This document shows positions 32,338 to 38,514 of a stretch of DNA of 38,514 nt, in pieces. This stretch comes from Oscillospiraceae bacterium. GTDB lineage: Bacteria > Bacillota > Clostridia > Oscillospirales > Acutalibacteraceae. The position numbers and the translations under genes were made by a program. The stretch spans positions 1 through 38,514 of the forward strand of contig CADBBT010000013.1 in assembly GCA_902792985.1 (NCBI GenBank). Direction: 5' to 3'. Below the pieces are notes generated by a model, which saw nothing but the letters and a program-made list of their open reading frames with translations, did no database searches and was not told the DNA's origin. Numbering within the stretch: position 1 is the stretch's first letter; every line of letters begins with the position of its first letter.

Positions 32338-34086
32338 ATGAATACTGAAAAACTGTACATTCCGCCCGAGGATGTGGAATCATTTACCGTACTTTATCAG
32401 ATTCTCAACCACGCGGCGACACATTATCCCCAAAAGGCAGCCTATCGTCAGATCGAAGGCAGGTCGGCCGAGTCTTCTGTTACATTTTCCGAAATGAAGC
32501 AGCGTGTCGATTGTCTGCGTGCTGCACTTGTTGCGCGCGGGTTTTCCGGTAAGCACATTGCCGTTTTTGGTGAAACTTCCTATGAATGGATCTCTGCCTA
32601 CCTTGCTGTGATGAGCGGCGTCGGTATCTGCGTTCCTCTCGACAAGGAAAATGCGCAGGAAACGCTGGTAAAGCAACTTGATTTTGCAGATATTGAAGCG
32701 GTTTTCTGTTCGGCGAAGGGTTTGCGAAAGCTGCAAAAGGTGCTGCCGCTTTGTCAGTTTACCAAAACGCTGTTTGTGATGCGCTCGGATGATAAGCCCG
32801 AGATCGAAGGTGTTGATACCGTTGAAACGATGAATGCGCTGATCGAAGAGGGCAGGGTGCTGCTGGCAGAAAAAGGTGAAGCTGCGCTTCCTGCGACGAT
32901 ATCGCCGGATGAAACAAGCGTGATCATATACACTTCCGGAACCACAGGCGCAAACAAAGGCGTCATGCTTTCCAATCGCAACATCATGGGTACGCTGCGT
33001 GGATGCGCGCGCTTACTGCATTTTCCGAATACGAGCATTTCTGTGCTGCCGATCAATCATTCCTATGAGCTGCATGCGCACATCATGAGCTGCATGTACT
33101 GCGGCACAACGGTCTGTCTGAATGACGATTTGAAACATTTGCTGAAAAACCTTGCGCACTTTGCCCCGGAAATGAGCTGCATGGTGCCGATGATGCTCGA
33201 CCTCATCGTTCGCAAGTTGAAAAAGCAAATCGCTGACACCGGAAAGGAAAAGACCTTCAAGCGCGCTGTTGCGCTTTCCAAGGCGCTGCGCAAGGTCGGC
33301 ATCGACCGCCGCCGTCAGCTTTTCAAGCAGATCCTTGAACCGCTTGGCGGAAATCTTTCCATGATCATCTGCGGCGGCGCTGCGCTTTCGCAGGATACGG
33401 CTGATTTCCTTGATAATATCGGTATCTCCGTTTATAACGGCTACGGTATCACCGAATGCAGCCCCGTTGCTGCAGTCAATCCCAGCAAAAAGGTGCGCCG
33501 TTTCAGTGTCGGACATCTGCTGCCGACGATGCAGGCGCGTATTGTGGATCCGAATGAGGACGGCAACGGAGAGATTCAGCTTTACGGCGACAACGTCATG
33601 AAGGGCTACTATAAAGCACCGCAGGATACCGCGCAGGTCTTTACCAAAGACGGCTGGTTCCGCACCGGCGACCTTGGACACATTGATAAGGACAAGTTCC
33701 TGTTCATCTGCGGCAGACTCAAAAATCTGATCATTCTGCCAAACGGCAAAAACGTTTCTCCCGAAGAAGTGGAGGAAACGCTGCAAAAGCACATTCCCTA
33801 CATCAAGGAGTGTGTGGTCTATGCGGATGAGGCTCTCGGCGGCATCTGTGCGCTGATTTATCCTGACGGCGATTTCTGCCGCGATCATCAGCTCACCGAT
33901 CCCGAACAGATCAAAAAGTTCATGCAGGAGGACATCAACAGCTTTAACGCTTCTGTTCCCAGTTTTAAGCGCCTGATGGACTATCAAATTACGCAATCGG
34001 AGTTCGCTAAGAACACGACACATAAAATCCAGCGGTTCAAAATTGCCGCAATCAACAAAAAGAAGGAGGAAAAAGCCAATGTTTGA
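32338..34086 (+). CDS. AMP-forming acyl/aminoacyl ligase (adenylation enzyme)
   Basis: A 582-residue ANL-superfamily enzyme. It adenylates a carboxylate with ATP and loads it on a thiol. Motifs in order: IIYTSGTTGANKGVMLS (P-loop, around residues 195-211), YNGYGITECSPV (A5), GWFRTGDLGHID (A7), CGRLKNLIILPNGKNVSPEE (A8 hinge) and a C-terminal Lys in FAKNTTHKIQRFK (A10). The overall look is closest to long-chain acyl-CoA or acyl-ACP ligases rather than amino-acid adenylation domains. Its stop overlaps the start of a carrier-protein gene by eight bases, so the natural acceptor is probably that carrier. AAAAGGGA lies upstream of the ATG. The substrate is unknown; a fatty acid is most likely. Confidence 0.92.
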   Translation: MNTEKLYIPPEDVESFTVLYQILNHAATHYPQKAAYRQIEGRSAESSVTFSEMKQRVDCLRAALVARGFSGKHIAVFGETSYEWISAYLAVMSGVGICVPLDKENAQETLVKQLDFADIEAVFCSAKGLRKLQKVLPLCQFTKTLFVMRSDDKPEIEGVDTVETMNALIEEGRVLLAEKGEAALPATISPDETSVIIYTSGTTGANKGVMLSNRNIMGTLRGCARLLHFPNTSISVLPINHSYELHAHIMSCMYCGTTVCLNDDLKHLLKNLAHFAPEMSCMVPMMLDLIVRKLKKQIADTGKEKTFKRAVALSKALRKVGIDRRRQLFKQILEPLGGNLSMIICGGAALSQDTADFLDNIGISVYNGYGITECSPVAAVNPSKKVRRFSVGHLLPTMQARIVDPNEDGNGEIQLYGDNVMKGYYKAPQDTAQVFTKDGWFRTGDLGHIDKDKFLFICGRLKNLIILPNGKNVSPEEVEETLQKHIPYIKECVVYADEALGGICALIYPDGDFCRDHQLTDPEQIKKFMQEDINSFNASVPSFKRLMDYQITQSEFAKNTTHKIQRFKIAAINKKKEEKANV

Positions 34087-34303
34087 GCAAATCCGTGAAG
34101 TGATTCTGGAGTATGTTGACGTCCCGAAGGACAGCATTACCCCGAACACAAAATTCATGGCAGACATCCACATGAACTCTCTGGACATCATGACGATGGT
34201 CGGCGAGCTGGAAGACACCTATGATATCACGATCGAAACAGAAGACCTGAATACGATCTTCACCATTCAGGATCTGATCGACTACATCAACGAAAGAATC
34301 TGA
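34079..34303 (+). CDS. Acyl/peptidyl carrier protein
   Basis: A 74-residue four-helix carrier protein. Ser34 in HMNSLDIMTMV is the predicted phosphopantetheine site, the usual DSLD being NSLD here. It has the acidic second and third helices expected (GELEDTYDITIETEDL). AAGGAGG lies 8 bases before the start, inside the 3' end of the ligase gene, so the two are coupled. It differs from housekeeping AcpP in its MxNSLD motif and context. It would carry the ligase product to the condensation protein encoded 13 bases downstream. No phosphopantetheinyl transferase is in the window, so activation must come from elsewhere. Confidence 0.9.
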   Translation: MFEQIREVILEYVDVPKDSITPNTKFMADIHMNSLDIMTMVGELEDTYDITIETEDLNTIFTIQDLIDYINERI

Positions 34304-34316
34304 TAGGAGAAATAAT

Positions 34317-35675
34317 ATGAATACGCCGAATTATTTTCGCCTTTCCCGCGACCAGGTTGCGCTGCTGATCCATGTGGAGGGTGCGCCGCGTGCACTGCTG
34401 AATATGCCTGTGCGTGTGGACCTGAAAAGTGAAATCGACGAAGAAAAAGCATTGGAAGCGCTGCGGCTGACCGTAACACGCCTGCCGTTCTGCAAAATCC
34501 GTCTGCACGAACTGGAGGACGGTTCTTTTGAACAGTACTACAGTGAGGAAGAACCGAGCGGCATTGAGCTTGTTGATATGTCGGACAAAACGGCTGAGGA
34601 AGTCGACGCTTACATCCTTGAAAAAGCGGGCTCGCCTTTGCCGAACGATTACAACGATGTGCAGCTTTATGAAGCGAAGCTCATCCGTACGCCCGGCGGC
34701 AAGCATACCCTTTATTTCAACGGTTACCATCTGATCATGGACTCTGTCGGTCTGATTACCGTCATCATTTACTTTGATAAGGTGTATAATGCTTTGGTCA
34801 ATGGCACAGAGCTGCCTGCACCCGGCATCGGTCCCGAAAAGCACATTGAAAAATCGTGGGAATATTATGAGTCGAAACGCTGGTTCAAGGATATCGAATG
34901 GTGGAACGCACAATTTGCAACCGAGCCGCACTTCTCCTCCATGAATCCGCGCGGAAGTGTGGAATACATAGAAGGTAAGAACTACGGCAAAGCGCAGACC
35001 TTCGATCAGCTTGGCGGCAAGAGCATGCCGATCCGCATTGCTGCAGAGACTGTACAGATCATCAATGATGCTGCGATGAAGAACAATATGTCACCGCAGA
35101 TCTACTTTGCGCTCGCGCTGCGCACCTGGCTGTCCAAGATGAGCGGCAGTGACGACGTTTGCTTCGATACCACCGGTGCACGCCGTTCGACGCATGTGGA
35201 AAAAGAATGCGGCATGACCGTTGCCCATCAGGTGACATGGCGTTCCGATATCTCCAGAGATCTTTCCTTTACAGATGCTCTCAAACAATTGGACATTTCT
35301 TTAAAGGATATGTATCGTCACATTGGTGTGGAGATGCCGTTTTATATCAAGCCGCTGAACGAAAAGTTTGCGCTTCCCGACGTTTGCACCTATAAAACAG
35401 TGGTGTTTACCTATCAGCCATACTTTACGGCGGACGCTGTCGGACTGAAATTCAGCGCGAACCATGTAGATACGGGTTTCGCTTTCTACCCATTATACCT
35501 GAATTTGATGCCACATGATGATTCCGGTGATCTTTGGGCAGACTATCTGTTTTCTTACGATTATCTTGATGAAGAGAACCTGAAACACTTCCATGAGTTT
35601 ATGTTGAAATTCATTATGGCCGGCATTCAGACGCCGGATAAGACGATTCGTGAACTCACCGAAGAAACCATTTGA
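34317..35675 (+). CDS. Stand-alone condensation-domain (NRPS C-like) acyltransferase
   Basis: A 452-residue protein matching a single condensation domain in length and fold layout (acyltransferase of the chloramphenicol-acetyltransferase superfamily). The active-site motif reads YHLIMDS (137-143) where consensus is HHxxxDG: the catalytic second His138 and the structural Asp142 are kept, while the first His is Tyr and the Gly is Ser. A second-half segment MSPQIYFALALRTWLSKMSG followed by DDVCFDTTGARRS resembles the C4-C5 region of C domains. Such domains join a carrier-bound acyl group to an amine or hydroxyl. With only one ligase, one carrier and this enzyme, the acceptor is probably a free small molecule. 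WxPxTP-like or PapA-type ester formation is an alternative. Confidence 0.85.
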   Translation: MNTPNYFRLSRDQVALLIHVEGAPRALLNMPVRVDLKSEIDEEKALEALRLTVTRLPFCKIRLHELEDGSFEQYYSEEEPSGIELVDMSDKTAEEVDAYILEKAGSPLPNDYNDVQLYEAKLIRTPGGKHTLYFNGYHLIMDSVGLITVIIYFDKVYNALVNGTELPAPGIGPEKHIEKSWEYYESKRWFKDIEWWNAQFATEPHFSSMNPRGSVEYIEGKNYGKAQTFDQLGGKSMPIRIAAETVQIINDAAMKNNMSPQIYFALALRTWLSKMSGSDDVCFDTTGARRSTHVEKECGMTVAHQVTWRSDISRDLSFTDALKQLDISLKDMYRHIGVEMPFYIKPLNEKFALPDVCTYKTVVFTYQPYFTADAVGLKFSANHVDTGFAFYPLYLNLMPHDDSGDLWADYLFSYDYLDEENLKHFHEFMLKFIMAGIQTPDKTIRELTEETI

Positions 35676-35693
35676 TTGAAAGGAGAAACTATC

Positions 35694-36932
35694 ATGGATT
35701 CAAAAAAAGCTAAAAGAGCCGTCATCGGTGCTATGATTGCGCTCTTTGCCAACATGGGTATTAATTCCACTTTTTCCATTTTCCTTCCGTCGTTCATGGA
35801 GGAGTGGGGTGCTGAAAACATGGCAACCATCGCGCTGTCCGCGACGTTCGGCTGCATCATGACTTTCATTTGCTCAACTTTCCTCTTCGGCACATTGCTC
35901 AAGAAGATCGAACCGCGCGTGATCTTTGTGATCTGCGGCATTCTTGCTGTTGCGTATTGCCTGATTTGCAGCTTTGCTTCCGCGATTTGGATGATCATAG
36001 TTGCCGGTCTGTTCGGCGGTATCAATCTTGCATTCGGTACACACGCTATGGGCGTTGCGACGATCACCCCGTATTTCGGCAACTACGGCGCAAAGGTCTC
36101 CACGATCATTGCTCTTGTGCTTGCGTCTGCATCCGTCGGCGCAACCGCGTTTTCCTTCCTGCCGGGCGCGCTGCTTGGTGTGATGGCATGGAGACAGGTG
36201 TACCTTGTCATCATGGCGATCGTTCTCGTTTGCAACATCGTTGCTTTCTTCATCATCCCGAAACAGCAAATGTCCGATGCAGGCGCTGCCGCAGGTGCGG
36301 CACAGGCACAGGCGGCTGAGATTCCGGGCCTTACCAAGGGTCAGGCGCTTAAGACGCCGTCCTTCTGGCTTGTTTTTCTTGGAATTCTCTTCCTCTCCAT
36401 TTCTTATCTCGGCATCAGCACTTATATGCCGTCGCTGCTTACAACTTATGGTATGGCGCAGTCCACGGCTTCTGCGATGCAGGGTATCATGCAGGGCGTC
36501 GGTATTCTGTTCGTCTTCCTTGGCGGCGCAATTACCAACAAGCTTGGCATTAAGGGTCTGATCCTTTTGACGGCAGTGCCTCTGGTTGCAGGTGCGTTGG
36601 TTTATGCACTCGTTTATCCGAACCTTGCAGTTGTTTGGCTTGCGGTCATCTGCTCTGTACTTTGCGTCACAGGCGCCATGACTTCCAACATCTGCCCGGT
36701 GATTACGGCGACCCTCTTCGGCAACAAAGACCTTAACTCTATCAACCCGATCTTCTCGGGTGGTGCGTTCTGGGGCGGCGCCGCGCTCGCGACGCAGGTC
36801 ATTGGCCGCGTTGTGACCGCAACGGGAAGCTTCTCCAAGGGCTACATCACGGCTGCTGCAATCTGCGTGGTCGGAACGGCTTTGCTGTTCCTTGCGCTTG
36901 CTGCAAGCCCGATGAAGAAAAAGGCCGCGTAA
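35694..36932 (+). CDS. MFS transporter, oxalate/formate-antiporter-like
   Basis: A 412-residue major-facilitator protein with 12 hydrophobic segments and a central Ala-rich loop (MSDAGAAAGAAQAQAAE). Segments such as GINLAFGTHAMGVATIT and GAKVSTIIALVLASASVGA resemble the OFA/monocarboxylate transporter group. AAAGGAG lies 8 bases before the ATG at 35694. As last gene of the ligase-carrier-condensation operon, directly before a strong terminator, it most likely exports the product or imports its precursor. Direction cannot be read from sequence. Confidence 0.88.
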   Translation: MDSKKAKRAVIGAMIALFANMGINSTFSIFLPSFMEEWGAENMATIALSATFGCIMTFICSTFLFGTLLKKIEPRVIFVICGILAVAYCLICSFASAIWMIIVAGLFGGINLAFGTHAMGVATITPYFGNYGAKVSTIIALVLASASVGATAFSFLPGALLGVMAWRQVYLVIMAIVLVCNIVAFFIIPKQQMSDAGAAAGAAQAQAAEIPGLTKGQALKTPSFWLVFLGILFLSISYLGISTYMPSLLTTYGMAQSTASAMQGIMQGVGILFVFLGGAITNKLGIKGLILLTAVPLVAGALVYALVYPNLAVVWLAVICSVLCVTGAMTSNICPVITATLFGNKDLNSINPIFSGGAFWGGAALATQVIGRVVTATGSFSKGYITAAAICVVGTALLFLALAASPMKKKAA

Positions 36933-36952
36933 GAAATACTATTAATACTATT

Positions 36953-36984
36953 AAAAAGGAGCTGCTCCGGCAGTTCCTTTTTGT
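36953..36984 (+). terminator. Strong terminator closing the ligase-MFS operon
   Basis: AAAAAGGAGCTGC (36953-36965) pairs with GCAGTTCCTTTTT (36970-36982), one G-T pair, around TCCG. A T tract is built into the 3' arm and A5 into the 5' arm, so it may act in both directions. Confidence 0.92.
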
Positions 36985-37116
36985 ATGACTATGAAAAAAT
37001 AGACAAGAATCATTCTTTTGTATCTTTCATTAATAATTTTAAAAGAAATGATAAAAAATATAGCTTTTTTTTGGTAATTATTTCTTAATTTTTGAACGCT
37101 TTTTTTTAAAATACTA

Positions 37117-37145
37117 TTGAATTGCGTAGAAATTTCAGTTATAAT
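37117..37145 (+). promoter_or_regulatory. Promoter for the secreted/GTPase fusion gene
   Basis: TTGAAT (37117-37122), 17 bases, TATAAT (37140-37145). The flanking region 36985-37210 is AT-rich and holds no gene. Confidence 0.75.
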
Positions 37146-37311
37146 CATACAAGATATAGTGTGAATTACTATGTTCACAATACAATCGTTTATATTGTTG
37201 TTACATTTTTTTAGAAGTGAGTACTCGCTTTTTCACGCTTTCGGTTTGAAGCGCGCCCGGGCAAGGGGTGTGTTTTAAATAAATAATTCTATGGAGAAAG
37301 GAAAAACCACC
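37146..37311 (+). other. Untranslated leader of about 160 bases with small hairpins
   Basis: Between the promoter and the ATG at 37312 no reading frame with a ribosome site is seen. A weak hairpin, AGTGA (37216-37220) with TCGCT (37225-37229) and trailing T's, and a second stem, CGCTT with AAGCG near 37236-37253, are present. The leader is too short and weakly structured to match a riboswitch class I know. Confidence 0.4.
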
Positions 37312-38514
37312 ATGAAAAGCAAAAAAGTTCTGGCTCTTTTGTTGGCTGTGCTGATGCTGCTGTCTTCCGTGACCGTGGCCTTTTCTGTGTTTGCCGCCGA
37401 TGTGGCCGAAGCCGCAGCGGAGCAAGCCGCAGAAGAAGTGACCTACACGCGTGAAGAACTGAAGGACATCTCTGACAAATACGGCTACGATCTGACGGAA
37501 GATCAGATCGACGCGATTGCCTCCGGTGAGACGACACTCTCTGAAACCGTAGGTGATCAGGAAGAGGACGTGACCCTCATCGTTCAGCTTCCAGGCGCAG
37601 GTGCGCTTGCCGGCAGCGACAGCTCTGAGGCAGACAGCGAAAAGGCTCAGGATCAGAAGTTTGAAGTGAACGTAGTTGCAACAGTTAGCTCTGGTAAGTC
37701 AACACTTATAAATGCCTTGTTGAAGCAACAACTTATGCCAACTGCTAATAAAGCCAAGACTGCTACGATTGTACGTATTTTAGATACTGATACCGATCGT
37801 TTTTCTGCAATTGCCTATGATAAATCCGGGAATGAAATATTTTCGTCTTCTCCTATCACATATGATGAAATGAAGATATGGAATGACGATGAAAGGATTG
37901 CTGAAATTCACATTAAAGGAAATATCCCATTCATCAAAACAGGTAACATTAAGCTTGTATTGGTTGACACTCCAGGTCCTAACAATTCTAGGAACAGCGA
38001 GCATAAGGAAAAGACTTACAGAATGCTCCAAAATTCCGACAAATCTTTAGTCTTATTTGTTGTGAATTCCGAGCAAAATGGAATAACCGACGAAAAAATG
38101 TTTCTTGACGAAGTTTGCAGAACCATGAAGGAAGAAGGCAAACAATCAAGAGATAGGTTTATTATTGCTGTTAACAGATTGGATAATTACGACCCTGATA
38201 ATGAGGGGGAAAATTGTATTACAGAAGCTTTGGATGCAGTAAAAAAAGACTTTGAAGGAAGAAATATTTGCATGCCCAATATCTTTCCTGTTTCAGCCTT
38301 GGTTGCACTTTTTAAAAAAGAAATGGAAGAAAAAATCCAAAATGCTAATGAAGAAGAACTAATTGAGATTCATTCGGGAATTTTCGCTATAGAACAGGCC
38401 ATCAACTTATATATAAACAAATATGCTCGAACTACGAAAATAAGAGATCTCGTAGAGTCATTTAATGGTAAGCTGTCAGAACTGGCTGCTGTTGAGAAAA
38501 TAAAAGATGCTATT
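37312..38514 (+). CDS. Partial gene: secreted-protein N-terminus joined in frame to a dynamin-like GTPase
   Basis: The frame is open for 401 codons and runs off the window. Residues 1-29 are a classic signal peptide (KKVLALLLAVLMLLSSVTVAF, cut near FAA). Residues 30-113 are acidic, as in prodomains of clostridial cell-surface proteins (TREELKDISDKYGYDLTEDQ, DVTLIVQLPGAG). From about residue 116 the sequence is a dynamin-family GTPase: G1 VSSGKST (G128, K129, S130), G2 Thr in KTATIV, G3 DTPG (219-222), G4 NRLD (288-291), then a helical region. A signal peptide ahead of a GTP-dependent cytoplasmic enzyme makes no biological sense. At the junction the base and codon use changes: AGA/AGG Arg, ATA Ile and TTA Leu become common. 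A chimeric assembly or recombination at about 37650-37690 is more likely than a native fusion. Confidence 0.7.
   Translation, partial: MKSKKVLALLLAVLMLLSSVTVAFSVFAADVAEAAAEQAAEEVTYTREELKDISDKYGYDLTEDQIDAIASGETTLSETVGDQEEDVTLIVQLPGAGALAGSDSSEADSEKAQDQKFEVNVVATVSSGKSTLINALLKQQLMPTANKAKTATIVRILDTDTDRFSAIAYDKSGNEIFSSSPITYDEMKIWNDDERIAEIHIKGNIPFIKTGNIKLVLVDTPGPNNSRNSEHKEKTYRMLQNSDKSLVLFVVNSEQNGITDEKMFLDEVCRTMKEEGKQSRDRFIIAVNRLDNYDPDNEGENCITEALDAVKKDFEGRNICMPNIFPVSALVALFKKEMEEKIQNANEEELIEIHSGIFAIEQAINLYINKYARTTKIRDLVESFNGKLSELAAVEKIKDAI

Noticed and set aside
1-38514. CRISPR arrays, tRNA or rRNA genes, transposases, integrases
   Set aside because: No regularly spaced repeats, cloverleaf-like intergenic stretches or mobile-element protein motifs were found on either strand.

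Overview
This window looks like a chromosomal contig from an anaerobic Clostridia member (Bacillota), probably of the Oscillospiraceae/Ruminococcaceae type. The evidence is a Gram-positive PolC replicase, a complete frr-uppS-cdsA-dxr-rseP-ispG-polC housekeeping block, strong AGGAGG ribosome sites, promoters with TGn extended -10 boxes, and the gut-clostridial flavour of the transporters. The family-level placement is inference. No rRNA, tRNA, CRISPR array, transposase or phage gene was seen.

Layout. (1) 1-2000: palindromic hairpins at the window edge, then a minus-strand pair: a radical SAM/SPASM enzyme fused to a C-terminal JAMM peptidase, and an 80-aa Asp/Pro-rich peptide ending in a C-x3-C segment. 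This is a candidate peptide-modification (RiPP-like) system. (2) 2063-7944: iron-type alcohol dehydrogenase (minus), a YjdF/DUF2238 membrane protein, a GPH-type sugar:cation symporter, a beta-propeller exported protein and a 76-aa orphan protein, mostly with their own promoters and terminators. (3) 8104-17458: one eight-gene operon behind a near-consensus promoter. It holds a fucose/arabinose-isomerase-like enzyme, a methylthioribose-kinase-like enzyme, a sugar-1-phosphate nucleotidyltransferase-like enzyme, two B12-binding-domain radical SAM enzymes, a polyprenyl-phosphate glycosyltransferase and two polytopic membrane proteins. Read together they suggest a pathway that makes, activates, radically modifies and membrane-exports an unusual sugar; I do not recognise it as a described system. 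(4) 17502-30163: the housekeeping operon for ribosome recycling, undecaprenyl and isoprenoid synthesis, phospholipid synthesis, membrane proteolysis, DNA replication and RNA methylation. PolC lacks its inserted proofreading exonuclease, and a small DUF3784 gene seems to start at AUA. (5) 30244-32079: a Thr-rich lipoprotein and thioredoxin reductase. (6) 32338-36932: an adenylate-forming ligase, carrier protein, stand-alone condensation-domain protein and MFS transporter. This is a compact acyl/aminoacyl conjugation and export operon. (7) 37312-38514: a gene running off the end that joins a secreted-protein N-terminus in frame to a dynamin-like GTPase of clearly different codon use. It is either a chimeric assembly near the contig end or a real fusion.

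How the parts fit: block 4 makes the undecaprenyl phosphate carrier that the glycosyltransferase of block 3 would need, so those two neighbouring operons may be functionally linked. Blocks 1, 3 and 6 are the accessory systems most worth following up. Protein calls rest on motif reading without database searches.
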